Assembly: GCA_963840835.1 (NCBI GenBank)
Contig: CAWJAM010000006.1
Span: forward strand, 1 to 64,000
Reading direction: 5' to 3'
DNA from: Rubrobacter_D sp963840835
GTDB lineage: Bacteria > Actinomycetota > Rubrobacteria > Rubrobacterales > Rubrobacteraceae
DNA length: 64,000 nt
In this document: one piece after another, positions 1 to 7,704 of the stretch
Position numbering within the stretch: the first letter of the stretch is position 1
Layout of the letters: each line of letters opens with the position of its first letter
Notes under the pieces: generated by a model
The model's input: the letters and a program-made list of their open reading frames with translations, nothing else
What the model was told of the DNA's origin: nothing
The model's database searches: none
Translations under genes and position numbers: made by a program

Positions 1-264
1 ACGCCGTCAACGCGAAGTTCGGACCAAGGCTACGCCTTCGTCAGTTCAAGGCGTCCTGCGCCGTCCTCGTTCAGCAGGACGCTGAACTCGAAGGCATCCA
101 CGTTTTTGTGCTACCTGACCATTGATCTCAGGACGCTACCGCAAGCAGGCCCTCGCGACCTATTGCTCCAACCAAAGCGAACCTTCTAGGGGCCACCTAT
201 GATGGTACTCTGGTGGCTTGAACGATGCCGCCCAGCCGCTAGACCACGTAGGAAGGAGCGTTCG
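1..264. other. Left edge, no recognised gene
   Basis: A 40-codon open stretch in frame 3 (positions 3 to 125, ending in TGA) could be the tail of a gene that enters from the left, but it resembles nothing I know and its third positions are only moderately GC-rich. Nothing else is visible before the thioesterase ribosome site. Confidence 0.2.
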
Positions 265-711
265 GTGACAGACGACACGAGGATGCTGAATGGGGAGCAG
301 TTGGATCATCTCGCGCGGTATTTCAACGAGGAGGTCACCTTCTCCAAGCATATTGGGGCCAAGGTCGAAGAGGTCGAGCCGGGACGCTCTACTATAGCCA
401 TCGACGTCGAGGAGATCCACCTCAACGGGGCGGGCACGCTGCACGGCGGGGTTTACGCTTCGCTCATAGACAACGCCATGGGCCTCTCGGTACTGGCGCT
501 CGTGGGCGTGAGGACCGCGACCATAGAGATGAACGTCCATTTCCTCGGTGCGGTCAACTCCGGCCGCATAACCTGCGAGAGCGAGGTACTCCATCGCACC
601 CGCCGCACCGCGACGGCCGAAGCGAAGGTCCACGACGCGGAAGGCAACCTCGTGGCGCTCGGAACCGGGGCGTTCCGGGTCTTCGAGAAGAAGGGCAGCG
701 CGATCGTTTGA
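265..711 (+). CDS. PaaI-type hotdog acyl-CoA thioesterase
   Basis: Predicted cytosolic thioesterase of the PaaI/YbgC-like hotdog family, hydrolysing an acyl-CoA; the substrate cannot be read from sequence. The 148-residue length is normal for a single hotdog domain. The diagnostic segment NGAGTLHGGVYASLID lies at about residues 54-69, with the HGG turn at 60-62 and an Asp at 69 where PaaI enzymes keep their catalytic acid. I chose GTG 265 rather than the upstream ATG at 199 because AGGAAGGAG (250-258) sits correctly before it and the extra 22 residues are Arg-rich and unlike the family. A truncated relative starts on the opposite strand at 1031. The surrounding acyl-CoA genes fit a role in fatty or aromatic acyl-CoA turnover. 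Confidence 0.88.
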   Translation: MTDDTRMLNGEQLDHLARYFNEEVTFSKHIGAKVEEVEPGRSTIAIDVEEIHLNGAGTLHGGVYASLIDNAMGLSVLALVGVRTATIEMNVHFLGAVNSGRITCESEVLHRTRRTATAEAKVHDAEGNLVALGTGAFRVFEKKGSAIV

Positions 712-902
712 GCCTGCAAACTTTCCAGTGGCTGAAAAACCCGCGCCCGTCTTAGGGTCCGCAGCGAACATAGTTGCGCGTCAAACAGCGTGCCAAACCA
801 AGCCTTCACGAATAAATCGTCGTATCAACCCGCACTCGGAAGTTCTAACCTTCCGCCTAAAGTGGGGCAGGTCCAGCCTCCCAACGCACCCTACGCAGGT
901 CA

Positions 903-1031
903 TCAGGTAGCACGACGGTGAATCTGAGCCCGATGGATTTTGTAGTTTCTGGCTGAGGTGACCCTCTCGTCGAAGTACTGTGCGAGACGGGTCAACTGCT
1001 CCTGGCTCAGGATACTCACATCTTCGGTCAT
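903..1031 (-). pseudogene. Truncated remnant of a PaaI-type thioesterase
   Basis: Reading down from ATG 1031 gives 42 codons to a TGA. The first 30 residues align without gaps to the start of the thioesterase at 265 (13 of 30 identical, sharing blocks such as EQL, LA-YF and VT). The ten bases before the start, GGAGCGTTCG, are identical in both copies, so the ribosome site was duplicated too. After about residue 28 similarity stops abruptly, before the catalytic HGG segment, so the product cannot be an enzyme. It is best read as the 5' end of an inverted paralogous copy whose remainder was lost. Confidence 0.65.
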
Positions 1032-1113
1032 CGAACGCTCCCTTCTGCTCCTTCGTTCGGTCGGGCGGCTATGTACGGACCGCGGGCTGTTTCGGACCCG
1101 TGGTCAGAGAAGG

Positions 1114-1290
1114 TCAGCCGCCTGTCATCCTTACGGCCCAGTCCGTGTCGAGTCGTTTTTCGTCGCCGCTACGGTCCGTGATCGCTTCCGCGAAGGCGAC
1201 GGCGAAGATGGCGTAGAGCAGGGGTTTTCCGAAGAGGCCGAGCCCGATGAACCAGAAGCGACGGGCTTTCAGCCAAGACAGAGAGCCGAG
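1114..1290 (-). pseudogene. Possible membrane-protein fragment
   Basis: The minus frame ending at TGA 1114-1116 is open for about 58 codons back to a TAG. It encodes an aromatic-rich hydrophobic stretch (FWFIGLGLFGKPLLYAIFAV) typical of one membrane helix, then a charged tail. No ATG, GTG or TTG occurs in frame, so it cannot be translated as it stands. It may be the remains of a small membrane-protein gene downstream of the wHTH gene at 1298, or a chance open frame in GC-rich DNA. Confidence 0.22.
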
Positions 1291-1297
1291 GTGCTAT

Positions 1298-1576
1298 CTA
1301 CGAACTCTTGACGGCCTGCTCCCCTTCGGGTGTTATGGTCAGGAGGCCTCTCGAACCCACCTCCGCCGAGGCGTAGCCTGCCTCCACCAGTTCCGCGGCC
1401 AGCCTCTCGCTCAACGCCCTCTCTTCCGGGTCCCCCTCCGGGTCCAGGCCAGCCCTCGTGGCGACCTCCGAGACCATGGCTGGCTTTCCTTCTTCGGCCC
1501 CGCCGCTCAGCTCGACGAGCGCCCGCAGGAAACGCTCGCGCAGTTGCTCTAATCTTTCCGGTGACTCGCTCGCCAC
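1298..1576 (-). CDS. Small winged-helix-like protein
   Basis: A 92-residue acidic protein that I do not recognise by name. The C-terminal half has the layout of a small winged helix: a recognition-helix-like segment about residues 55-67 (ALSERLAAELVEAGYA), then a short beta wing ending in LLTITPEGEQAV, as in PadR- or MarR-like domains. It starts at GTG 1576 behind a strong GAGGAGGT site, which supports a real gene despite its size. There is no membrane segment or catalytic motif. A DNA-binding role is inferred only from the predicted wing. It is separated from the metabolic operon below it by an intergenic repeat array. Confidence 0.55.
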   Translation of the reverse strand: MASESPERLEQLRERFLRALVELSGGAEEGKPAMVSEVATRAGLDPEGDPEERALSERLAAELVEAGYASAEVGSRGLLTITPEGEQAVKSS

Positions 1577-1654
1577 TACCCTTACCTCCTCGTATCGCTT
1601 GCCGCTCGACAGCTTACGCGCAAAAGTGCCATCGTGCTCGGTGCCCCGGGGTAA

Positions 1655-1790
1655 GCACGCCTGCTTCGCAGGCTTTCAGCACGCTACGCCCTTGCGGGCT
1701 TCGCTTGTCAGCACGCCGCTTCGCGGCTTGTCAGCATGCTCAGGCTGACGCCTTCGCTTTTCGGCTTCGGTTAAGGCCGCCTGGTTCTGG
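1655..1790. repeat. Palindrome-cored intergenic repeat array
   Basis: About four consecutive units share the flank CGCTTGTCAGCACGC or variants around different short palindromic cores such as GCCCTTGCGGGC and GCTTCGCGGC. Similar arrays recur near 13.1, 34.4, 48.0 and 52.7 kb. They sit only between genes. No open reading frame is supported here. Confidence 0.7.
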
Positions 1791-1813
1791 CCGAATGCGC
1801 AGTTTGCGGCAGG

Positions 1814-2251
1814 TCAGTCTCTATGCGAGTCGTTTCGGTCTATGTGGACCAGGAATCCGAGCTCGCCGGAGGCAATGGTGTCCTCGTCGCGCCGCGCGTA
1901 GACTTCGAAGGTGTACAGACGGCCCTCGCTGGTCTCCTCCAGGCTGCTCACCCGGCCGCCGACGCGCAGGATGTCGCCGAGGAAGACCATTCCCGAGAAA
2001 CGGCTACGGAAGGCCTTTACGTAGCCGTGCTTCAGGTAGGGTGAGAAAAGGAGGCTCATCGTGGCCACGGTGAGCATGCCGTGGGCGATGATCCCGGGCA
2101 GTCCCGCGTCCTCTGCTGCCTCGTCTATCAGGTGGATCGGGTTGAAGTCCCCGGACGCCCCCGCGTATTTTATGAGCCGCATACGGTCGACAGGAGGCAG
2201 CTCTCGCTCCCGCAACTCGTCCCCCACGCCCCAACGCGGCACCTCGCTCAC
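1814..2251 (-). CDS. MaoC-like (R)-hydratase subunit (HadB-like)
   Basis: A 145-residue single-hotdog dehydratase of the MaoC/HadB family, expected to hydrate or dehydrate a 2-enoyl / (R)-3-hydroxyacyl thioester in the cytosol. The hydratase-2 signature is clear: ASGDFNPIH at residues 32-40, giving the Asp35/His40 catalytic pair, then LPGIIAHGML at 51-60. It starts at GTG 2251 and overlaps the stop of the preceding gene in a GTGA arrangement, so the two subunits are translationally coupled. The partner is the hotdog protein encoded just upstream, which lacks this motif. With the SDR upstream it forms a ketoreductase-dehydratase cassette resembling mycobacterial FabG-HadA-HadB sets. Confidence 0.85.
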   Translation of the reverse strand: MSEVPRWGVGDELRERELPPVDRMRLIKYAGASGDFNPIHLIDEAAEDAGLPGIIAHGMLTVATMSLLFSPYLKHGYVKAFRSRFSGMVFLGDILRVGGRVSSLEETSEGRLYTFEVYARRDEDTIASGELGFLVHIDRNDSHRD

Positions 2252-2700
2252 GCCCCGATACCGCGCCGCACGGATTCCGTCACCACGACGATGTCGTTCG
2301 TCGTGAAGATGCGCTCTCCATCAGGACTCTCGCCCGTGCGTTCGAAGACGAGGAAGCCGAGGAGGCCGCGGCGACCCCTTCTGTCGTAGGAGTCCCCCAG
2401 ACTCATGCGGCAGAGGATCTCCTCCCCGACGAGGAGCGGGCGTTCATACGAGATTCTGAACTCGCCGTGGATCAGGCCCGCCTGTGGCAACTCGAGGCCC
2501 TCGATACGACCGTAGTCGAAGGTTCTCGGGAAGGTCGGCGGCGCCAGGAGCCCGCCGTAGTGACTATCTCCTGCTACTTCCTCGTCAACGTAGAGCGGGC
2601 TCGGGTCGGCGATGGCCTGTGCGAACCGGCGGACGGCGCCGCGCTCGACCAGGTTCCTGACCGGCTCCGAGCGCAGCCCGACGAACTCTCCGTAGAGCAC
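2248..2700 (-). CDS. FAS1-like dehydratase, HadA-like hotdog subunit
   Basis: A 150-residue hotdog protein of the N-terminal MaoC (HadA/HadC-like) type. Residues LLAPPTFPRTFDYG and the later block RPLLVGEEILCRM are typical of these non-catalytic structural partners; the DxxxxH hydratase pair is absent, as expected. It starts at GTG 2700, whose first base is the last base of the SDR stop codon (TAGTG), and ends overlapping the MaoC start by four bases. It therefore sits between its presumed reductase and catalytic partners. Expected role: with the MaoC subunit, a heterodimeric (3R)-hydroxyacyl-thioester dehydratase. Whether the substrate is bound to CoA or ACP is unknown. Confidence 0.78.
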   Translation of the reverse strand: MLYGEFVGLRSEPVRNLVERGAVRRFAQAIADPSPLYVDEEVAGDSHYGGLLAPPTFPRTFDYGRIEGLELPQAGLIHGEFRISYERPLLVGEEILCRMSLGDSYDRRGRRGLLGFLVFERTGESPDGERIFTTNDIVVVTESVRRGIGA

Positions 2701-3461
2701 TAATCCCTCGGTCCGCCGGCGACGTAGAGGACCTGCCCGCTCACGAACCCGGCCTCCTCGGAGGCGAGGTAGAGGATGGCGGCGGCCACGTCCTCGGGCC
2801 AGCCGGCGCGGCCGACGGGGATGGTCTTTACGCGCTCGGCGACGAAGTCGTCGAAGTCCACGCCCAGCCGGGCCGCGGTCTCGCGGGTCATGTCCGTCTC
2901 TATGAAACCGGGGGCGACCGCGTTCGCCGTGATGCCGTATTGGCCGAGCTCGACGGCGAGGGTCTTGGTAAAGCCCTGGATGCCTGCCTTGGCGGCCGAG
3001 TAGTTGGCCTGGCCACGGTTGCCGAGCGCGCTCGTCGACGAGACGTTGACGATCCTGCCGTAGTTCCCTTCGACCATGTGCTTCTGGGCAGCGCGGGTGC
3101 AGAAGAAGGCCCCACCCAGGTGAACGTTCAAGACCGTGCGCCAGTCCTCGTCGGTCATCTTGTAGATCAGGCCATCCCTCGTCACACCCGCATTGTTGAC
3201 CAGGATGTCCAGACGACCGTAGCGCTCCACCGTCTCCCGCACCGCATTCTCGACCTCGGCACGATTCGTAACATCCACCCTCGCCGCGAAAGCGTCCATG
3301 CCCTCGTCGACCAACTGGCGCGCCGTGGAGAGCGCCCCCTCGAGCTTCGCGTCGGTCATGCACACCCGCGCGCCCTCCCTGGCAAAACGCCGAGCCGTGG
3401 CCTCCCCAATCCCGCGCGAAGCCCCCGTAACCATCGCAACCCTGCCATCTAGACGGCCCAT
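2700..3461 (-). CDS. SDR 3-oxoacyl-thioester reductase (FabG-like)
   Basis: A 253-residue classical short-chain dehydrogenase of the FabG/PhaB type, reducing 3-oxoacyl thioesters with NAD(P)H. Visible elements are the nucleotide-binding TGASRGIG (residues 12-19), NNAG (89-92), the catalytic Ser near 142 in VSSTSALG, Tyr154 and Lys158 in YSAAK, and the substrate-loop APGFIETDM. Asp instead of Arg after the second beta strand leaves NADH or NADPH use open. It is followed without a gap by the two hotdog dehydratase genes. A 63-bp spacer separates it from the dehydrogenase upstream and contains the short repeat GATGCCTGTAGCCTG seen elsewhere in the window. Confidence 0.9.
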   Translation of the reverse strand: MGRLDGRVAMVTGASRGIGEATARRFAREGARVCMTDAKLEGALSTARQLVDEGMDAFAARVDVTNRAEVENAVRETVERYGRLDILVNNAGVTRDGLIYKMTDEDWRTVLNVHLGGAFFCTRAAQKHMVEGNYGRIVNVSSTSALGNRGQANYSAAKAGIQGFTKTLAVELGQYGITANAVAPGFIETDMTRETAARLGVDFDDFVAERVKTIPVGRAGWPEDVAAAILYLASEEAGFVSGQVLYVAGGPRD

Positions 3462-3524
3462 GTCGCTCCCTTCGGTCGCTCAGGCCTCAGGTATTTGTTC
3501 TTGCTGATGCCTGTAGCCTGTAGC

Positions 3525-4364
3525 CTAATACTCATAGAAGCCTGCGCCACTCTTGCGGCCGAGTCTGCCCGTTTTGACGAGTTCTTTTAGGATGCTTGGG
3601 GGATCGTAGTAGGGGTCGTTTGTCTTGTCGTGGACGTAGGAGATGACGTCGAGGGCTACGTCCAGACCGATGAGGTCGCCTAGCTCGAAGGGGCCTATGG
3701 GGAAGCCTATGCCTTCTCTTACGAGCAAGTCGATGTCCTCTTTCTTGGCTACGCCATCTTCGAGGAGCCGGCACGCCTCCAGGAGCATGGGCATGAGGAA
3801 GCGGTTGGCGACGAAGCCTGGTACGTCTCTCTCGACGACGACGGGGAGCTTGCCGAGGGAGACTACCAGGTTCACGACGCGCTCTACGGTCTCGTCGCTG
3901 GTCAGGTGGCCGCGCGGTATCTCGACGGCTCCGCGTACCGGCGGAGGGGTGAAGAAGTGCATCCCGCAGACGTTCTCCGGGCGGTCCGTGGCCGAGGCGA
4001 GGTCGGTTATGGAGATGGATGAGGTATTTGTCAGGAGGAGCGAGCCAGGGGAGAGAATGCCGTCCAGGGTCGCGAGTACCTCCTTCTTCGGCCCGACCTT
4101 CTCGACTATGGCCTCTATGGCGGCTTCTGCTTCGCCGAGGTCCTCCGGGTTCGTCGTCCAGTGGATGCGGTCGTAGTGGGCGTCTTCCTCGGAGAAGGCG
4201 CCTTTGTCGGCTAGGCGCGAGAGACCCTCGCGGACGTAGACCTGGGCCCTTTCGAGGGCCTCGACGGAATTGTCGCACGCGATTACGTCGTGGCCGGACT
4301 GGGCTGCGAGCTGGACTATGCCTGCGCCCATCGTGCCCGTGCCAAGGACCCCGATCCTCTCCAC
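3525..4364 (-). CDS. hbd: 3-hydroxybutyryl/3-hydroxyacyl-CoA dehydrogenase
   Basis: A 279-residue L-3-hydroxyacyl-CoA dehydrogenase of the Hbd/PaaH type, oxidising (S)-3-hydroxyacyl-CoA to the 3-oxo compound with NAD+. The Rossmann motif GTGTMG is at residues 8-13, the TNTSSISIT loop near 112-120, and the catalytic His136 in GMHFFTPPPV. Most homologues have Asn where Thr139 stands (HFFNP), so the active-site loop carries one unusual residue. The C-terminal domain has the usual IGFPIGPFEL and GRLGRKSGAGFYEY endings. GTG 4364 overlaps the kinase stop by one base (TAGTG), showing coupled translation in the same operon. Confidence 0.92.
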   Translation of the reverse strand: MERIGVLGTGTMGAGIVQLAAQSGHDVIACDNSVEALERAQVYVREGLSRLADKGAFSEEDAHYDRIHWTTNPEDLGEAEAAIEAIVEKVGPKKEVLATLDGILSPGSLLLTNTSSISITDLASATDRPENVCGMHFFTPPPVRGAVEIPRGHLTSDETVERVVNLVVSLGKLPVVVERDVPGFVANRFLMPMLLEACRLLEDGVAKKEDIDLLVREGIGFPIGPFELGDLIGLDVALDVISYVHDKTNDPYYDPPSILKELVKTGRLGRKSGAGFYEY

Positions 4365-5422
4365 TAGACGTCGCCCGTGCGGGAGAGGTTTTCGGCGTGT
4401 AGGATCAGGGTCCGCACCCTGTCGTCGAAGTCCGCGAAGCGCTCGTCCTTCGTCTGGCCGCTCTTCCAGCGGGCGTAGATCTGCTGCAGGATCACGGCCA
4501 ACTTGAAGTACCCGAAGACGACGTGCCAGTGCATGTCGGAGAGGTCGCGCCCACTCTCCTCGGCGTAGCGGTCGATGAGCTCCTTGCGGGTCATGAAGCC
4601 GGGCGTTACCGTCACAGTCGGCATGACGGCCTTGAGCTCGTCGGGGTCGTCGGGTTCGATCCAGTATGTGAGCGAGACGGCGAGGTCGAAGAGTGGATCC
4701 CCGACGGTGGCCATCTCCCAGTCGAGGATGGCGCGAACCTCCGTCAGGTCTTCGGGGTTCAAGACGAGGTTATTGAGCTTGTAGTCGTTGTGGATGATCG
4801 TGGGTGGCGGGCTCTCGGGGACGTCGTGGGCGAGCCACTCGGTGAGGGACTCGACCTCCTCTATCTCGTCGGTCTTCGCTTTGTCGTAGCGGGAGATCCA
4901 GGCCTCCGTCTGGCGCTCCAGGAAACCTTCCGGCTTGCCGAGGTCCCCGAGCCCGGCCTCGTCAACGTCGACGGCGTGCAGCCCGACGAGCGTGTCGACG
5001 ACGGTGCGCGAGATACCGCGACACAGCTCACCGTCGGGCTCCACGTCCTCGGGGAAGGACTCGTCGATCACGGTCCCCGTTCTGCGCTCCATCACGTAGA
5101 AGGGCGCCCCTATCACGGACTCATCCTCGCAGAAGAAGTAAGGCTTCGGGGCGAGGGGAAATACCGCGTTGAGCCTGGACAGGATGCCCGACTCGCGGCC
5201 CATGTCGTGCGCCTTCGGGGGGACGGGGCCGACCGGCGGTCTCCTCAGCACACCCTCCCAGTCCCCGACCTTCAACAGGTAGGTGAGGTTCGAGGCGCCT
5301 GAGGGGAACTGGCTGACCCTGAGCTCGCCCTCGGGAAGGTCCTCGACGTGCGAGCGTAGATAGCCCTTCACCGCCCCGAGGTCGAAGGTCTCCCCCTCAC
5401 GTACGTCTACCGTCTCGCTCAA
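4364..5422 (-). CDS. APH-fold phosphotransferase (ACAD10/11-type)
   Basis: A 352-residue aminoglycoside-phosphotransferase-fold kinase of the type found next to acyl-CoA dehydrogenase genes or fused to them in ACAD10/11. The catalytic loop HNDYKLNNLV lies at 211-220 and the metal-binding DWEMATVGDP at 234-243. In ACAD11-type pathways the kinase phosphorylates a 4-hydroxyacyl-CoA so that it can be turned into a 3-hydroxyacyl-CoA. The hydroxyacyl-CoA dehydrogenase directly downstream fits that, but this is inference. The gene overlaps comB by four bases at its start and the dehydrogenase by one base at its end. There is no signal peptide, so it acts in the cytosol. Confidence 0.82.
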   Translation of the reverse strand: MSETVDVREGETFDLGAVKGYLRSHVEDLPEGELRVSQFPSGASNLTYLLKVGDWEGVLRRPPVGPVPPKAHDMGRESGILSRLNAVFPLAPKPYFFCEDESVIGAPFYVMERRTGTVIDESFPEDVEPDGELCRGISRTVVDTLVGLHAVDVDEAGLGDLGKPEGFLERQTEAWISRYDKAKTDEIEEVESLTEWLAHDVPESPPPTIIHNDYKLNNLVLNPEDLTEVRAILDWEMATVGDPLFDLAVSLTYWIEPDDPDELKAVMPTVTVTPGFMTRKELIDRYAEESGRDLSDMHWHVVFGYFKLAVILQQIYARWKSGQTKDERFADFDDRVRTLILHAENLSRTGDV

Positions 5423-6198
5423 GATGTTCCTCCCTGGCCCGCATCGTGGATCTTCGCCGAAGATCCGACTTCGGGTCCTCCGGCAAAGCGCAGTTTACCT
5501 TCGAAGACCTCAGGGACGACTTCGCTAGCCCCGACTTCGGCGACGAAGTCGAAGACATCCATCCTGTCGTTCTCGACGAACCATCTTCCAACCCGGCTCC
5601 GCCCAAGCGCACCTGAGACGTCCTCCATGTGGCGCCCGGCGAAGTCCAGCGCCAGCCAGGCACCGTCGTTGAGGCGCCAGCCATCCACATCCATCTCCGA
5701 GAGGATCGTGGCCGCGCCGAGGAAATCCTCGCCGGTGAAGCGCCCCGCGGAGCCGGAGCAGATGAAGTAGATCGAATCAGTCCCCGACTCTTCTAGATAA
5801 CGAGCCACGGCAGTCGCGTTGCGAAGGGTTCCAAGCAGGACCGTGTCGGCGGGCGCAGCGTCGACGATAGCGCGGGTGCCGTTGGTGGTCACGAAGATCA
5901 CATCCTTTTCATTGACGACCTCGGGCGGGTACTCCTCGGGGAAGGGGCCGTGATCGTAGCCCTCTATCCGCGCCGCGTCCTGCTCTCCGCCGCGCAGAAC
6001 CCCCTCTGCGTCGAGCGTCGCCTTAACTCTATCTGCCTCTTCGAGGCCGGCAACAGGATAGACGTTCCGCGCGCCGTTCTCGAGGATGGTCAGGAGGGTG
6101 GTCGTCGCCATGAACACATCAATGACGACGGCGGTTGCGCCGGCGAGCCTCTCCGGCGTTACTTCCTGCCGCGTCATCAGAACCCTGAGCCTCTTCAA
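5419..6198 (-). CDS. comB: 2-phosphosulfolactate phosphatase family (ComB)
   Basis: A 259-residue ComB-family phosphatase. Characterised members remove phosphate from 2-phospho-3-sulfolactate in coenzyme M or sulfolactate formation, with Mg2+. The core features are VVIDVFMATTTLLTIL near residues 24-39, the GGEQDAARIEGYDHGP loop near 70-85 and VTTNGTRAIVDA near 103-114. It is the first gene of the six-gene operon and overlaps the kinase by four bases. No ComA or ComC homologue is visible in the window, so sulfolactate synthesis cannot be assumed. The family is widespread in bacteria without coenzyme M, and the context is acyl-CoA metabolism. Confidence 0.82.
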   Translation of the reverse strand: MKRLRVLMTRQEVTPERLAGATAVVIDVFMATTTLLTILENGARNVYPVAGLEEADRVKATLDAEGVLRGGEQDAARIEGYDHGPFPEEYPPEVVNEKDVIFVTTNGTRAIVDAAPADTVLLGTLRNATAVARYLEESGTDSIYFICSGSAGRFTGEDFLGAATILSEMDVDGWRLNDGAWLALDFAGRHMEDVSGALGRSRVGRWFVENDRMDVFDFVAEVGASEVVPEVFEGKLRFAGGPEVGSSAKIHDAGQGGTS

Positions 6199-6359
6199 GA
6201 AATCGCCAACCTCCGTCTCGTCCGAAAGCCCGCACCATTCTACAGAAACGTGAACAGCGGGACCTTCGGGTCATGAAGTTCGCTGTAACTGCAACGTGCG
6301 TCGCGGCATGCGCGAGATTAGAATGTCCTTTGGCGTCAAGAGCTGTAGATTGGAGCGGG

Positions 6360-6818
6360 TTGAGCGACCTCGGGAGACGCGACGAACGTGGGGACCCACG
6401 GCGCTCGGTCGAAGATTCAAACAGCGGCCCTTACGTGCTAATCGCCCTGGCCATAGCCTTCGCTGGCTTCGGGGCGTCCATCGGCATCACCTCGGGGGTG
6501 CTCGTGCCGGTCTTCGTCTTCATGTTTCCCGCGCTCGTCCTGCTCGCCCTCGGCATCTCGAAGCTCCAAGAGAAAAAGCAGAGATCCATCCCTCCGAAGC
6601 TCGGCAAGGAGCGGGAGCTCCTTGCGGCCATCAGGGACAACGGCGGCAGCATAACGCCAGCGGAGGCGGCGATGGAGACCTCGCTCACCGTGCGCGAGGC
6701 GGACGGGATGCTCTCGGAGCTCGCTGGAGGCGGACACCTCGCGGTGGAGCACAGGGACGGAGCGCTGTTCTACGCCCTGCCAGGTAGACGCGGTCCCGAG
6801 CTCGAAGGCCGGGAGTAG
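6360..6818 (+). CDS. Membrane protein with C-terminal winged helix
   Basis: An uncharacterised protein with two adjacent membrane helices (about residues 25-43, YVLIALAIAFAGFGASIG, and 50-68) followed by a cytoplasmic domain. That domain (KERELLAAIRDNGGSITPAEAAM onward) has a helix-turn-helix plus wing layout typical of short membrane proteins with a regulatory wHTH tail. I place the start at TTG 6360 behind GGAG. The frame is open upstream to ATG 6273, but that extension is Cys-rich and unlike a membrane-protein N-terminus. Its stop lies inside the inverted repeat that also holds the stop of the convergent enoyl-CoA hydratase. Confidence 0.55.
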   Translation: MSDLGRRDERGDPRRSVEDSNSGPYVLIALAIAFAGFGASIGITSGVLVPVFVFMFPALVLLALGISKLQEKKQRSIPPKLGKERELLAAIRDNGGSITPAEAAMETSLTVREADGMLSELAGGGHLAVEHRDGALFYALPGRRGPELEGRE

Positions 6819-6844
6819 GGGCGGGTTTGAAAACCCGCCCCTAC
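6815..6844. terminator. Bidirectional hairpin between convergent genes
   Basis: Perfect 14-bp inverted repeat (GTAGGGGCGGGTTT / AAACCCGCCCCTAC) around a two-base loop. It contains the stop codons of both the + gene ending at 6818 and the - gene ending at 6841. The A/T steps next to the loop and the absence of another spacer fit a shared terminator. Confidence 0.75.
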
Positions 6845-7629
6845 GGCCGTCCGGTAAAGCTCGCCTCGCGTTTCTCGAAGAACGCGGCGACGCCCTCCTT
6901 GTGGTCTTGCGTGTAGCCGCAGAACGTCTGGCCCTCGGCCTCGCGTTCGAGGGCCGTCTCGAGGTCGGTCTCGAAGCTGGCGTAGAGGGCGGTCTTCATC
7001 CGTCCAAGCGCCGCCGTCGGCAGCGCGGCGAGGTGCTCGGCGAGCTTGGTGGTCTCTTCCGCGAGGGCATCGTCGGGGACGACCTTGCCAACCAGGCCGA
7101 TCCCGTACGCTTCCCGTGCCTCCACGGCGTCGCCGAACATGCTCATCTCGATAGCCCTCCCGAGGCCGACGACGCGCGGCAGGAAGAACGTTACCCCGGC
7201 GTCGGGCATCAGCCCGATCTTGATGAAGGCAACCGAGAACTTCGCGCTCTCCGCGGCGACTCGCAGGTCGCACGCGAGCGCTATCCCCATCCCGGCCCCG
7301 TAGACCGGACCGTGCAGGGCGGCGACTATTGGTTTCTCGGTCGCGACCATCCGTTTTACGAGCCGGCTGTAACTACTACGCAGGTATTCCCCGAGGTCGG
7401 GGTCTCCGTCCGCGCTCTCTATGATCTGCGCCAGGTCGGCGCCCGCGGAGAAGCCCTTCCCCTCACCACGTAGCACGATGCAGCGGACCTCTTCGTCTTC
7501 TGCAGCCTCGCCCAGCGCGGTGTGCAGCTCGTCGTGCATCGTGCCGTCGAACGCGTTCAGCTTCTTCGGGCGGTTCAGGGCGATGGTCGTGATGGAGCCG
7601 GTCCTCTCGGCCAGGATCGTCTCGTACAA
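6841..7629 (-). CDS. Enoyl-CoA hydratase/isomerase family protein
   Basis: A 262-residue crotonase-fold enzyme, probably hydrating or isomerising enoyl-CoA. Oxyanion-hole segments KGFSAGADL and HGPVYGAGMGIALA are present. The first catalytic Glu of classical hydratases is Gly here (AGMGI). The second position shows the Asp pattern MPDAG seen in PaaG/PaaB-type isomerases, so isomerisation is as likely as hydration. I start at TTG 7629 because GGAGGAG lies directly upstream; the frame extends to 7680 with an unlikely Arg-rich leader. A 75-bp gap follows the MHS transporter gene, which is on the same strand downstream. Confidence 0.85.
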   Translation of the reverse strand: MYETILAERTGSITTIALNRPKKLNAFDGTMHDELHTALGEAAEDEEVRCIVLRGEGKGFSAGADLAQIIESADGDPDLGEYLRSSYSRLVKRMVATEKPIVAALHGPVYGAGMGIALACDLRVAAESAKFSVAFIKIGLMPDAGVTFFLPRVVGLGRAIEMSMFGDAVEAREAYGIGLVGKVVPDDALAEETTKLAEHLAALPTAALGRMKTALYASFETDLETALEREAEGQTFCGYTQDHKEGVAAFFEKREASFTGRP

Positions 7630-7704
7630 GGTGTCGCTCCTCCGTCGGGCGCCCCCTGCGACCGTACTCGCGGGAGGCACCCCAGTTGTGATTCTATGCT
7701 TCGA

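Noticed and set aside
5419..6198. Coenzyme M biosynthesis
   Set aside because: Only a ComB homologue is present; no ComA, ComC or related gene is visible in the window.
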